NCBI GenBank assembly: GCA_903632075.3
Contig: CAHIKZ030002625.1
Coordinates: 124,001 to 188,000, forward strand
Origin: Acanthosepion pharaonis
Lineage: Eukaryota > Mollusca > Cephalopoda > Sepiida > Sepiidae
Length of the DNA stretch: 64,000 bases
Direction of reading: 5' to 3'
Within the stretch, counting starts at the first letter, position 1; the number at the start of each line of letters is the position of its first letter. Below are positions 1 through 11,654 of the stretch, piece by piece. Under the pieces are notes generated by a model that was not told the origin of the DNA, ran no database searches, and saw only the letters and a list, made by a program, of their open reading frames with translations. The position numbers were made by a program, and so were the translations under genes.

Positions 1-57
1 AATGTCTAGATCTGTTGAAATTTCCATTAATTTACTGATGAATTACATCCCTGGAAT

Positions 58-243
58 ACTTTTGGTAAAAAGAAAAAAAAAAAAATACTTGAAAGAAAAA
101 CAAAAAAAAAAAAAAAATGAATTTTGCTCATTTTGATGGAGTTGTCAAAAAAAGTACAATCAAAAAAAAAAAAAAAAAAAAATGAATTTTTGCTCATTTT
201 CCTAAACATGGAGTTGTCAAATAAGTTTGATCATCAATGTCTG

Positions 244-280
<37 letters not shown>

Positions 281-455
281 AATAAGTTTGATCATCAATT
301 TTAAAAAAAAAAAACATGGAGTTTTTTCAAACATGGAGTTGTCAAATAAGTTTGATCATCAATGTCTGAAAAAAAAAAAAAAAAAGATCATTTTCCAAAA
401 CTCAAAGAATCATCACCCGAGAAAAAAAAAAAAAAAAAAAAGCAAAACTAAGAAT
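58..455. repeat. A-rich minisatellite with recurring ATGGAGTTGTCAAA units
   Basis: Runs of 12 to about 36 A alternate with short copies of a unit containing ATGGAGTTGTCAAA, AAGTTTGATCATCAATG and TTTTGCTCATTTT. The unit recurs near 120-160, 205-245, 278-300 and 318-370. The small reading frames here are lysine or phenylalanine runs and are not credible genes. Confidence 0.8.
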
Positions 456-576
456 ATAAAACTAAGCAATATTTTTTAAATGTGTAAAACATAAGACTAC
501 CATGTTTCGATTCCCTGCAAATTACAAATTGACAGATTGTAACTGCTATCAAATCAAACGACTCCAGAATAGAAGG

Positions 577-930
577 GCTTATAAACATATCACATTGAAG
601 CACATTGTAGGATCACCAAAGTTAACCAACTGATCAGTTGACTGGTAATGTCAGGTGCTGTAAGCTTGGATGTGCAGGTGGTGTAATGGATAATGGCATG
701 GAATTGGAAAATGGAGAGCCATGTTTCAATTTCAGTTACATTTGTTATATTCATTTATGCATAAATATCCTTGGGAATGGTATGAATCAACCTCTTCAAC
801 CCCATCAGCTATGGGCTAATTAGTAAGACTTGTATCAGTAAATAATTATTATCTCCAAAAGTTTCTTACAGTCTAAAAATATTTTCTGGCCTTAAATAAC
901 CTGCAAAAGATTGATAAGCCATAAAATAAT
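577..930 (+). repeat. 5S rRNA-derived composite SINE
   Basis: The first ~90 bases follow 5S rRNA in order: a CATATCACATTGAA start, GATCACCAAAGTTAA, and an end in CAGGTGCTGTAAGCTT. A tRNA-like middle follows (GGTGGTGTAATGGATAATGG...), then a 3' body shared with the copies at 44320, 45603 and 46091 (AAATAACCTGCA, GATTGATAAGCCATAAA). About 25 bases of the 5S part are missing compared with the copy at 46091. It is a retroposon, not a functional 5S gene. Confidence 0.75.
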
Positions 931-934
931 CAAT

Positions 935-1990
935 CAATTATTCAATCCAGAGTAGAAATAGTTTGTCAGAATGGCCTGACATAAAATCATTTTTATAATG
1001 ATTAACAGATTTTTATTTCAGAGTTTTAGCCTGTTTCTATATGCTTCTAATAGTAAATTTACAAATAAACCAAATACTTGCTTACCAGTATAAAAAAAAA
1101 ATCGTTTCATTTCATAAAATAAAAATGACAATGGTGATATTAACAATTTCCCTACAAGGAAACAATTGGCATTCATTGACAGAGCAGCCAGTACTGGTTT
1201 GGGTTGAAATTTATAAAATCTTTCTCTTAAAACAATTTCCCAAGAAAATAAGTTTCTCAAATCTAGTAGCTGTTATACCTCTTTCCAATACTGAGAGTGG
1301 TTTCCTTCCTAACCTTTTATTTGAAGCTGTGTGGAACACCAGCATTGTCCCTTCAAGTTACATGTGCTATCCATTTTAATTGTTGCTGCTGTTGATAGTC
1401 TCATGTTGTTTCTGTTATCTGGTCCCTTTTGTTTTGATTCTATAGCTCCAGTCCTCAATGTTCAAAGAAAAATGGTCTTTGCCAAAACCCTCAGGCTTTA
1501 CTCACTCAAAGCCATTTTTAAACCTTGATCTTTGAAAGCAGTTGTATACAGCTAACAGTTTAGATATTTCTGAACAGGTTTGGCGCCATGCATGACATCC
1601 ATATGAAAGTCTTAATCTGATGAGGCTATTTAAGAACATGACTTAAGTTTAGTTGCAATACACAGATTCACTGAGAGCTTTTCTTTTAGAAGTGGAGATG
1701 AAGTTCTATTAAAACTTATATCACTGTTATGTCTATTCCCTTCATCAGTATATATAGCGGGTAATTTGGGGACTTCTTCAGCCTATTTCATTCACTGAGA
1801 AGAAAACTACCTCTCAGAGCATGGAGCTCATCATCCATTGAACAGAAGATTAAATGTAAATATTATGAAACACCTAGGTAGGAGTCTCTTTAGCATGGAA
1901 AGTGCCAATACATAAAAATGAACAGATACCCACTTAAAAATATAGTGTGCTTATTATCTTCGATAATAGCTTAAGGAAGAAAATTACGAA
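935..1990. other. No recognisable feature
   Basis: AT-rich sequence with short open frames on both strands (for example 1041-1379 plus). None shows a recognisable motif, a splice context or a similarity to other parts of the window. I see no gene here. Confidence 0.5.
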
Positions 1991-1994
1991 AACC

Positions 1995-2500
1995 CAACAC
2001 ATTATTTACACTATTTATATTTGGACTATTGTCTTCATCTTTTTTTTTTAGTGGACAAAAGTATTGGTTTCTGTATTTGATGACTTAGTGGTTCTTAGTT
2101 CTCTGGGTCAGGCAATGTTTTTTGGGGACTATTTCCTCACTGAGAAGAAAACACTTCTCAAAAGTATTGGTTTCTGTATTTGGTGACATAGTGGTTGTGA
2201 GTTCAATCCACTTGGTATAGGTGCATTAACTTTGCAGAAAATTCAGTAGAAACACGTGAGCAATAACTGAACAGTACTAAATAAAAAAAAGAACCAGATG
2301 ATATTAAACATGAACATTGTAACAAGAAGAGTCTGCCCATGTAGAGTCAATAATGGGTTCAGTTCAGAATTCCCCATAGGTTACCAGATCAATATACATC
2401 TGAGAAAGGTCAGAGGGTACAACAGCTGAAACGTTGTGATAAAAACAACAAAGATGAGGACAATAGTCCAAGTATAAATAATGTAAATAATGATAATTTC
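1995..2500. repeat. tRNA-derived SINE pair arranged as a foldback
   Basis: The left end (about 2000-2045, ATTTACACTATTTATATTTG) is the inverted copy of the right end (about 2450-2500, CAAGTATAAATAATGTAAAT). Between them lies a SINE head with a B-box-like GAGTTCAATCCAC near 2195 and a tail with ACAGCTGAAACGTTGTGATA near 2425. The same SINE recurs near 18040, 22060, 25650, 31330, 51363 and 53190. The inverted ends suggest two copies in opposite orientation. Confidence 0.6.
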
Positions 2501-2504
2501 CCAG

Positions 2505-3365
2505 AAAACACCTGGCAATAAAAGGATAACACGTGTTTGCAAAAGTTGAAGGACTATAAAATGTATCTATTTTTAAAGAAAATGTAACAATTTCATTTTA
2601 ACCTCAGAAATAAGACCTAATCTCTGTTTTTCTAAACTTAAATTTCAGTTATCTTTGAAAGATAATGACCTAAATATAATCCAAATTAAAAGAAAAATTA
2701 ATTTCTATATATAAATAAACATTTTAGGCATATTTAAAACATTAGCATGTTTTTTTTTTTCACTCATCTAGCCACCATAGTATAGGAAAAATATAAACAA
2801 CAAACTTAAAATTCTCATTAAAATCCAATATTTGTCCTAGAGATGTGTTTCAAAGTCTATTAGTAAATTTAAGACTTAACAGGATTTTCTAAATGTAAAG
2901 CTTACCTTTTACTTAAAACCAAATGAAAATAACACTTTATTTACAGTCACCTGTGAAGTGAAAGGATGAAATAGAAATACTATAATTCTACCCCTACATG
3001 AAAAGATAAAAATAAAACCAAAAGAAATATGGAAAACCAGCAGTACAATAAACAAGAATTTGTTATTTATGTTTAAAAATAAATTTTCTTTAAGAACATA
3101 TTTTTTTTATTCTACACATTTTTTAACAAGATATAATGAATAAATTTGAAGGCACTAAGGTGCTACCAAAACAAAAATGTAGCATAAATGTAATTTTCTT
3201 TAATGTAGCTACATCCAAAGATTCACTAAAAAATAAGCATACATGATGAAAAAATGACCCAAATTTAATAAAACAAAATGTGATTGTAAAAATGTTTATT
3301 ATCAAAGGAAAGTTTAAAGGATTTTTTGATCATTAAATTATATTTTTTAATCTTTTTCAGAACCT
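2505..3365. other. AT-rich sequence without recognisable feature
   Basis: About 75-80% AT with short poly(A) and poly(T) runs. No reading frame here resembles a protein family I know. Confidence 0.5.
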
Positions 3366-3369
3366 CCAA

Positions 3370-4315
3370 AATTTAAATAAAATTTTTTGTTTTTCTTGTA
3401 TCAACAGGTATTCATAAATTAGTATGGAAAATTTTAACATCTTTTTGCAGTGAAAAACACATCGATTTCAAAATTCTTGAAAAAATCAGATAATTATAGG
3501 ATTTTAATGAAACTTTCAGGACATTCACAAATGAATTAATTTATTTTAGAAATGTTTCTTTTTTAGAAAATCTTGGTAATTTTTTTTTTTTTTTTTTTTT
3601 ACATCTGTTAACCCCCACTTAATTTTATAAAATTATGAGAAATTCATTTTTGTAGCATTTACAATTAATGTTTATATTAGTTATAAAAACAAGTCATTGG
3701 AGAAATGAAATCATCAATTTTTTTTTTTGTCAAACAAGACTCTCAGTTACACAAAATCTGCACTGAATTGTAAAATAAAAAATGCAACTAAGACATTATT
3801 TAATTAGAAAAGCTTTTAATTGATTTTATGAATAAGATATGGGTAATACTGTTTCAAAAAAAAATAATTTTTTCAATGAATAATGAAATTTTACACAAAT
3901 AGTTAAATTTTAAAAATTCATAAACTTTTAAAATTCTGTATTAATTTTTAACAATCAAGTGATATTGTTTTTAATAGTAAAAACTATATTTACTAATCAT
4001 AAATGGAAAAGCTTACCACAATTCAGAGATCCCCAGTATTTTAAAAAGAAATTTGAATTTGTGTGTGCATAAATGTGCTGATTTCTTCAAATACAGACAT
4101 CCATACACTTTATCCAAAAATAAGAGTGGTAACTATAGTAGATTCAAAACTTATAGGTAATTTTCTAACATTTCCAGTAAGATTATAAGGTGAAAGTACC
4201 TAAATTTCAATAAAATATCAGATTATTTAAAATATTTTCCAAAATTTTTAAGATTGCTAGGTAGTCAAAAAATTATATAAAAAAGGCATTGCTGTTATAT
4301 TCATCAAGTAATGTC
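3370..4315 (-). repeat. Dispersed AT-rich repeat R1, about 0.9 kb
   Basis: Read on the minus strand, this segment aligns over most of its length with 53500-54300 on the plus strand. Shared landmarks are the GTCTGTATTT...AAATCAGCA block near 4100, ATTATGATTAGTAAATAT-type sequence near 3985, TCATTATTCATTGAAA near 3875 and GTGTTTTTCA near 3455. Shorter relatives are at 34440-34620 (plus) and 48616-48863. I see no coding sequence; an old DNA transposon or other repeat is likely. Confidence 0.6.
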
Positions 4316-4503
4316 GCCTGTAGAAAAAATTCCCAAACATAATTCTAGCCAGCAAGTTCTCAATACCTCATAAAAATACCTATTTCCATGTTAAAAAATA
4401 CTTTTCTGTGATATTTTAAACTAAAAGTAATATTTCTTTCAACTCAGATTAATTACACTTTAAATCAACTAATCTTCCTCAAATAAAGTTTTAGAAAAGT
4501 GTA

Positions 4504-4702
4504 TAGGCATCCCTTGATTAATGCAAATTCGATTAATGATTTTTGGATTAGATAAGATTTTTATATACTAAAATTTGATTAGTGAATACATAGTAATTGA
4601 TTAGTGCAGTAAAACATTCTTCAGTTTATCCATAGTAATTGAAAATTGATTTATTTATAGTTACCCATTTATAAATTAGCTGAACTAATTTAGGTATGCC
4701 TG
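4504..4702. mobile_element. Tigger/pogo-like MITE, 199 bp
   Basis: The left end reads TAGGCATCCCTTGATTAATG and the right end, inverted, reads CAGGCATACCTAAATTAG. Both are flanked by TA, the target expected for Tc1/mariner-pogo elements. The repeated 'GATTAATG' character resembles Tigger terminal repeats. The interior has no coding sequence. The terminal match is imperfect, so the family is an inference. Confidence 0.5.
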
Positions 4703-4704
4703 TA

Positions 4705-6285
4705 TTTTCTTTTTTAATAGAGAGAATTTCATTGTATTGACAGATTTATCAATATAGATGATTTTAGCATTTTTATTGATAATAAAAAAAACAAAACATT
4801 CCAATCCATTTAAATTCAGTTTGGAATACAGCAAAGCATTTTGCTTATTGGAAATATTAAATTTAATATATTAAAACTAAAATAAAATTTTCAAGAAAGA
4901 TTTTTCATTTTCAAAAATGAATTTTATACCTTAGTTATCAATTTTCTTTGGCGGTACCTAGATTAATGTAAAAAGAAAAACATTCTAAGAATACATTTCA
5001 GAAAAATTCTTTTATGTGACTGAAATAGTTTCATCATAATTCTGAAAATTTGGTGATGAGGGAAACAAATTTATGCAGGAAAAAAATAGGACAAATATTT
5101 GTTTTTAAAATAATAAAAAATAAAAAACTTAAAATAACAACTTATGTTTAATTACTGAAGTAAGTATTGATTATTCTTGTATAGAAGAATCTGTAAATAA
5201 ATTCAGGAAAGCAGGCACAAAATAAAATCAAACACTCATACCAATGAATTGGAAAATAGTGCTTTCAAGAAATAAATTTGACTGAACAGAAGATATGAAA
5301 TTAATTAGATTAATTCATAATACTCTTAGTCTTCAGATATTGAATATTAGTCAAAGTGAGATATCAGAATTATGTCCTTTTTGTACATCCATACCAAAAT
5401 TACAAGTAATTTTTTTTTTCAAATAATTATTAAGTGTAGTTATTTTTGTCCTGTTCAATCTGAATGAAAATATGCAAGCATGAATTCTCAAAAAAAAAAA
5501 AAAAAAAAATTTTTTTGAGTTTTATTGAATTATCTTTGGTAAGATGCTTGCCAAATTTTCTATATGTCCACACAGTGCATAAATTTTACTGAAATCTCCA
5601 TGGATTTTTATTTTTTCTTTATAAAACTTAGAAAAAATTGGCGAACACCCACCTCCCAATTAAAAAGTACACACGACAAACAAAAAAAGGGAGGATGAAA
5701 TATCGCCCCCTCCACCAACATTTCCCCAAAGATTTAAAAAAAAAAAAAAAAAAAAAAACCCTCATTCATTACTGAAAATTTTATTTGAATTGGTTAATTC
5801 CCTGATTTTTGGCAAATATTTTAAAACAGTAGGTAGTGATTCTTTGCTTTCATTTCGAAAAAAAAAACACACACACACACACACACATTTTGCTTTGGTG
5901 GTACCTAAATTGTTTACATTTCCCGTCAGTAATGGTGATTCGATGAATGTTGTGTGATAACACACCAATGTTTTAAAAATGTCTAAAAACTTTATATTAT
6001 TGATTAATTTTTCTTTTAATTCAGGTTAGCTTTATCTTTCAAGTAAAACCAAAATCGAAGTACAAAGAAGGCATTTAAAATGCAATGTTTTTGTTTTTAG
6101 GAAGTTCGTGTTACCGCGCGGTACTTAGGAAAGAAAAAAAAAGCAATCTCAAGAGAAAGTAATTTAGTATTTCGGTATACCAATAATGTTTTTGAACGCT
6201 GAATTAGGCGTCTCCCACGTTTTTTTTTATTTTAATGATTTATTTCTTTATTTTTAATATTTGAAATTTTTAATTATCTGATAGT
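4705..6285. other. AT-rich stretch with microsatellites, no gene
   Basis: Contains a poly(A) run near 5490-5509, another near 5735-5757, and an (AC)n microsatellite at about 5867-5886. No frame shows recognisable protein features. Confidence 0.55.
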
Positions 6286-6289
6286 AAAT

Positions 6290-6900
6290 GCTCGTACGAA
6301 GAATTCTGCCAACAACCAAATCTTGGTCGACTATGCAATCAAAAGGAGAAACATTATTTTCAATTCACCGCTAAAAGATTTTAAACACCGCTTGTTTTGA
6401 ACTTAGTGTAAATAAACTAATTTTTTATTATATTTTAAGTCAAAGGTACGTAATATCTTATTAAAATCCAATATAGTAAACCGCCGAAACGCTAATATTA
6501 ATGATGAATAGAAAAATATGAATTAAGAAAAGAAGTGTACGATTCATTGAGTTTGTTATTAATTATTTCTTCAAGTTAATCAATAAAATAAAAGCTTTAG
6601 ACACTTACAAGATGATCCGATGCACAAACTAGACTGATTTCTATATTTGAAAAAAAATGTGGATTAGGATTTACTACCTTAATCTGTTCGATACTTGAAG
6701 GTGAAGGTATTATTATTTTGCTTTCTATCTCTTTTGAGGGGGTAGACTTTATTATCTTCTCGCGTGAAGAGTTCCATTCAAAAAGCAATGTTTTTTTTTT
6801 AGTTTCCAAAAAAAAAAATATGCCACTGATCCAGATGATCTGTGTTTGTGCGTTAAAGTTAATACTGCCATTTCCTAAAATAAATACTCTAGTATTGGCA
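6290..6900 (-). promoter_or_regulatory. Duplicated first-exon/promoter module, copy 1
   Basis: On the minus strand an exon-like segment ends at 6609 and is followed at once by GTAAGTGTCT, a strong splice donor. The exon side reads CAAATATAGAAATCAGTC, then GCATCGGATCATCTT. It parallels segments ending at 35260 and 55517, which also share upstream text (a 'ACTTGAAG' motif near 6698 and a GTGAAGAGT...ATTC-like block near 6765) and a downstream GGTCGAC block near 6326. The exon has no convincing reading frame, so it looks untranslated. No zinc-finger exon lies downstream within the window. Confidence 0.45.
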
Positions 6901-7006
6901 TGTTATTTTATGTAAATGACTACATGAATTCTGTAGTCTCTAGTTACAAACCACCTAAAATTAAAAATTTAAAATGCATATAACAGGGAATCTAGTGTTT
7001 TTTACT

Positions 7007-7114
7007 GTGTTTCCTATACAGGGAGGCATGGCCTCCGAAGAAAAGTTTCCAACCATAAGGTCTGTGGACTTCCTTGGGAGAGTTTTCCAATCAGACGACA
7101 ACAGACCCAGAGAA
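7007..7114 (+). other. Possible short coding exon (weak)
   Basis: A pyrimidine-rich TGTTTCCTATACAG at about 7008-7021 could be a splice acceptor. It is followed by ATGGCC at 7029, which opens a 31-residue frame (MASEEKFPTIR..., ending in TAA near 7122) with codon use less AT-biased than its surroundings. No family is recognised and no partner exon is visible. It may be part of an unclassified repeat. Confidence 0.2.
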
Positions 7115-7124
7115 CTGAATTAAA

Positions 7125-8280
7125 TCAATTTGGTATCACTGGGGGTGTATAAGGAAAAGACTTAGATGCAAGTTACAACAATAATAATATTTATTATTAT
7201 TAGAAATGCTAATACAGACATTGTCCTCCCCTACATAAAATTTGTAGTGTCTAGTCTTGACATAGATAACTAGTATCTGCTTCTTCTAATCTAAAACAGA
7301 AAAGTTAATCTTTGAATCCTGTCTGACTCCCACATCTTTAAAAAAAAAAGAACTGGAAGAAGAAACTTTACCTACCAGGACTGACCACTGTTGAGCAAAT
7401 GGTTCAGCATAAAACCTAAAAAACAGACAAAACAGACCATTGCATGAAGAAGAATGAGTTCTTGTGGTGGTTGCATTAATTGCTAGAGTGGATGAGGCAT
7501 GAGTCACAATAACTAAGAGTAGAATAGTGTCAACCAGCCTTTCTCCACATCCATTTCAGCCTTGTGCCACAAATAAATGTATCCATGTGTTAAATAAATA
7601 GACCATCCATGGATAAGATGCCTGGGATCAAAATGTAGTACTTGTTCCAGCAGCAGCCACAGCCAGCCCATAGCTCCAGCCATCAGCAGCTGCAGCAACA
7701 ATATGTAATAAACTGTCCTTTTCGGGACCACTGAATATGCAGCAAACTGTATTTTATCAATGTATTTTCTTTAATGAAAATAAACTTGGCAAAATTTTTT
7801 TTACTAAAAAACAGATCATACAGGCCAATATATAAAAAAGCAGGTCCCAGTTCTGTGAGAGAATAAATTAGATACTTGTCCCTGTTTTTCTCTGATCCTT
7901 GATAGCCATGTGATTTTCCTGTTTTATTTTAGGGGGAGACAATTTTTTCACCAACCCAACAGTATCTTTGAATGATAGGAATTGAAAAAGAGCAAGAGAG
8001 TGAGGGTAGATACAAGTAAGATTCTGCATGCATTCCAGATCATCTGGATTTGTGGTATAATTTCTTTTTTTTTAGTTATCACAAACATCTGGAATATAAA
8101 TCACTATAATTAAAGTATATCATTTTTCTATAGATGTGTGGCACCTTGCATTATTAGAAATATTCATAGAAATATGATTTAATTTTTTCTTACTCGTTTA
8201 CTAAACAGGTTGTTAATTTTTTTTTTTAAACGGAAAATAACTGAGTTGAAAATAATTCACTAAGATTGTACTAGACGATC
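7125..8280. other. Unassigned stretch
   Basis: Contains two modest minus-strand frames (7286-7507 and 7513-7731) with no recognised domain. 7600-7745 is richer in GC and CAG triplets than its surroundings. GTCCTTTTCGGGAC near 7723 can form a small stem. I see no supported gene. Confidence 0.4.
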
Positions 8281-8345
8281 CTAAGGAAAAGAAGAAGGAA
8301 AGAAAAGGAAAAAGGAAGGAAGGGAAGAAAAGAAAGAAAGAGAAA
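8281..8345. repeat. Homopurine tract
   Basis: About 65 bases consist almost only of A and G (GGAAAGAAAAGGAAAAAGG and similar). It is low-complexity sequence that could adopt non-B structure. Confidence 0.8.
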
Positions 8346-8889
8346 TGTATGACGCATGACCCAATTGAGGGTGGAGATAGGAGTCAGAAAGAGATTTAAA
8401 AGAAAGAAAAAAAAAATTTTCGAAAGTCATTTTGGTAAGAATGTCGGTCAGAGCACCTAGCCTAATTTTTTGCATGGAAAGACACCTTATCAATTTGGAT
8501 AAAGAGAAATTTTGGGAACAATGAAACAATTTTTAATCAGAGAAAAAAGTGTCTTTGGGTTGAGGGGAGGACGGTGGAACGATATACAGACCTGTTAAGA
8601 ATTGGACACCCACGTTAATAAAGTAGAGACATTTCAATGTAGATAATTAAGATTTTCGACTATCAGGTAAAACAAAGAGGTAAAAAGAGGGACAATTGCT
8701 TTTGGCTCACAGAGGGCGCCAAGAAGGCGGAAAAGATCCTTTCTAAAGTCAAGACTAATTAGCAGCGGGCTGTTTGACAAAGTCCAGGTGAGAGAAAGCC
8801 AAAGATTGTCATTTTGCAAAAAAGGCAAAATTGGATTTTGTTTTTTTAAACAAGAACGATGTAACCACGCCCGCAAACAAGGGGAGAGG

Positions 8890-9078
8890 ATGTTCGATCA
8901 ATGACAATTGGTCGAATACGATCACGTGACCTGCGGAAGAAAAGGGAAAGAAATGTTTGATCAATAACAATTGGTCGAATACGATCACGTGACCTACGGA
9001 AGAAAAAGGAAAGAAATGCTCGATCAGGAACGATTGGTTGAAAAGCGGTCACCTGACATACGAGAGACTAAGAGAGAT
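8890..9078 (+). repeat. Three tandem 63-bp repeats with CCAAT and E-box motifs
   Basis: Units run 8890-8952, 8953-9015 and 9016-9078, exactly 63 bp each. The first two are nearly identical and the third has diverged. Units 1 and 2 carry CAATTGGTCG and GATCACGTGACCT. An inverted CCAAT plus a CACGTG E-box in tandem, about 130 bp upstream of a TATA-like motif, looks like an enhancer array. Although 63 is a multiple of three, stops interrupt the direct frame. Confidence 0.8.
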
Positions 9079-9209
9079 GGATGTGCGCCGCCCCACCAAA
9101 GGTACTGCGAGGAAGTAGGGGGAAACAAAACAATAGCGATAATGGAGAAGACAGAATTAATGCAGCTTTTGGAATTTTGTTGACCCACCCCAGTTTGTTG
9201 CGGCGTCAA

Positions 9210-9215
9210 TATAAG
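9210..9215 (+). promoter_or_regulatory. TATA-like element
   Basis: TATAAG lies in a GC-rich context directly downstream of the CCAAT/E-box repeats and a CACCCC box. A start site would be expected near 9240. No transcript evidence is available. Confidence 0.45.
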
Positions 9216-9354
9216 CAGGACCCCAGTCGACAGAAATCAGTAGAGTTGGAGTTGCAGTTGGAGTTGAGAGTTGGACCGCGGGCAGGGATAGAGCCTGAAC
9301 GCGGCCATCAGGCCCCACTCGCCCCTTTGCGGGCAGAAGAATCCTCAGACAAGA

Positions 9355-9840
9355 AATCCTTCCAGCCCAAGTCGAAGACAGGAGAACTTCCAGCCCAAGT
9401 AGACGAAGAAGAAGATTGCCTGAAAGCCTGAGAAGAATTGGAGATGCAGACAAGAAGTCGATGAGAAGTTAGAGTTCATCCCCGGACGGCAGCGAGAAAA
9501 AGAACCCTCAGACAAGAAGAACTTCCAGCCCAAGTAGATGAAGAAGAAGATTGCCTGAAAGCCTGAGAAGAATTGGAGCTGCCGAAAGTCGATGAGAAGT
9601 TAGAGTTCATCCCCGGACGGAAAAAGAACCCTCAGACAAGAGAAGAACTTCCAGCCCAAGTAGATGAAGAAGAAGATTGCCTGAAATTTTGAGAAGAATT
9701 GGAGCTGCAGACAAGCCGAAAGTCGATGAGAAGTTAAAGTTCAGTTTGAGAAGAGACCACCTCAGACGACAGAGAGAGTTGTGGCTAAGTTGAAACAAGA
9801 AATCTTTTTACCAGCCCAAGCAGACGAAGAAGAAGAAATA
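9355..9840 (+). repeat. Imperfect tandem repeats of about 125-160 bp
   Basis: The marker CCAGCCCAAG recurs at 9362, 9390, 9525, 9651 and 9811. The following GAAGAAGAAGATTGCCTGAA, GAGAAGAATTGGAG and CGATGAGAAGTTAGAGTTCA blocks recur with it. The plus-strand frame 9081-9431 that runs into the array shows no known domain. I treat this as a repetitive leader, not a coding sequence. Confidence 0.75.
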
Positions 9841-10087
9841 CAACTCAAGTCGGAGAGAAGAATCAACTGCGAATGATCGATAGAAATTAGCCCCAGTGTC
9901 GAACTGAACCACACTCCGACATACATACATGATTCTAGAAAGTAGGTAATTCGACATTTTTCTATTGTGTGATAGAAGCTTGGTGCCATAGTCCACAGAG
10001 CGGGTCGGGAAATGAGAACAATTTTTTTTTTATGTAACGGACTTTAAGATATAAAAGGTTGTTACCCTTTTTATCAGCAATTTTGTT

Positions 10088-10100
10088 TGGTGTCGTGAGT
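10088..10100 (+). other. Possible retroelement primer-binding site
   Basis: TGGTGTCGTGAGT starts with the TGG expected as the complement of a tRNA CCA end, and it lies just after a possible LTR end in CA. A leucine-type tRNA acceptor is the likeliest match, but I cannot check it. Confidence 0.3.
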
Positions 10101-10109
10101 TTTTTTATT

Positions 10110-11650
10110 TTATTTGTGTTTTGCCACCCCGTCGGACTCAAATCGGCCCCGATCCCTGCTGGTCCCGTCTGTCTAAGATCTAAACACAGCGTGGGTAGAC
10201 AGACCGAGATTAAAGTTGCTTTAGTGACCAGGTATTTTCGGGAAAGAGGCTGGTGATCATCTGACCAAAGGGTTGAGCTTTGCATTATAAGTAGGAGGAG
10301 CGACGTGACGCCTGGAAAGGGATAGTTAACCGTCACAGATGATTGTAAATTTGCATTATAAGTACTACTGACCCTAGGGTAGTTTTTCACTGATTGCACA
10401 GCTTCACCTAACAATGTTTTTGTTCATGCCTATATTGGTGAGAACAAGAACTGGGAAAGGCACAGTAACACATTCAACAAAAAAAAAAAAAAAATACCAC
10501 AGCAAGGAAAGAAAACACTAATCCTGTTTTTCAATATATTCAGGTTCTTTATTTGTGGATTCACCTGGCACAGTCTGGGATGGTGGTAAGTAATTGACAT
10601 GAGGAACATCTTCACTGCTTCTTCCATCTTCTCTCATGACCAGATCTTTCCTTTGGTCACTGAGAATTCCAACAATCCTATCTCTGAATGCAACTGTCAC
10701 TCACATTGCCCCTCTCTATATCTCAACGATTCCTTGAGTACATCTACATTTTGATGGACGGCTCATGACTGGCCATTCTAGAATACTGCTTGACTTTATG
10801 AACCCATGACCAGAATTCCCTACCAACTGACTTAGAGGCACTTGATCCTGAAAGTTTTTATTTATTTACTCATATAATTAATTTCCTTTTCCTTACTCCT
10901 GGACAGCATATGTTTACTTTGACACTCCCACATCACAATTTTACTTTTGATTGTTATAAAACTGCCAGTGCTACAGACCCAGATAAATTCATGTACAGTC
11001 CACATGCCCATGTAGGTTGTGGGTGTCCTAAGCCAATAGATGATCATGGTGTATTGTGTCACAATATTATGCATGCAAATTTTCTTTGTATTGTGTTGCA
11101 ATCAAGTTGTGCAAGTCTGTCAATAAATCTAAGTGCCTTTAGTGCCTTTCCTTTGTGTTGTTGTTAGTTCACATCTTTGTAATACCTTCAGTCAATACAG
11201 GTTTTAACATATATTCATCAATATGAATAGTAGTATGTATTTTTCCAGACAGTAGCCCAAATTTTCTCTGAGATGCAAATTATTATAATAACTTGAACAA
11301 TTTATAAAAAATTATTGCATTTTATAAATCTTTGTTTTATTTATTGCCATTTATGCTTGCTTTGTATAATTATGACTTAATTACTAATAAGTTTCGATTT
11401 TTGTAGATCATAGCCATGTTTTTGTTGTTGAGGCAGGACTGGCATTAATCTTGCACAAAACAAGGTGGGTTCTGCTTGACAAAGGATATATTATAAAGAT
11501 TTGAAGCCAGGCTTTACAAGGGTAGATGCTCCTACTGACACCCAACTCAGGCGTGTTAGTCCTAGTACACTGAATGTTTTTATCAAGGCATCATCTCTAG
11601 TAAGGTTAGCATTCAAGGCTTGAGACTCCAACCTGGCCTTATATATGATA
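10110..11650. other. No recognisable feature
   Basis: 10110-10400 is still moderately GC-rich and has a repeated TTTGCATTATAAGTA (near 10279 and 10352). Beyond 10410 the sequence is ordinary AT-rich DNA with short frames and no motif. Confidence 0.4.
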
Positions 11651-11654
11651 AAAA

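Larger units (their letters stand above)
8861..10085 (+). mobile_element. Candidate LTR-like promoter and leader block
   Basis: This block is clearly richer in GC than the rest of the window. In order it has TGTAACC at about 8865, three 63-bp repeats with CCAAT-type (ATTGG) and CACGTGAC motifs, a CACCCC element near 9184, a TATA-like TATAAG at 9210-9215, a repeat-rich transcribed-type leader (9345-9840), a second TGTAACGG near 10033, and an end in ATCAGCA near 10078. A TGGTGTCGTGAGT motif follows about 8 bases later. The layout resembles a long LTR (U3-R-U5) before a primer-binding site. No gag or pol follows and no second LTR is seen. A host promoter with a repetitive first exon is the alternative. 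Confidence 0.4.

Noticed and set aside
1041..1379. 112-residue plus-strand frame
   Set aside because: AT-rich, with an overlapping frame of similar size on the other strand and no motif.
7720..7740. Histone-type 3' stem-loop (GTCCTTTTCGGGAC)
   Set aside because: The loop and wobble pair fit only loosely, and no histone coding sequence lies upstream on either strand.
8846..9052. Minus-strand frame with repeated RSRDRIRPIVID text
   Set aside because: It arises from the three 63-bp tandem repeats, whose length happens to be a multiple of three.
9081..9431. 116-residue plus-strand frame as a gene
   Set aside because: It runs into the tandem repeats and ends inside them; unit lengths of 126-160 bp do not keep frame.
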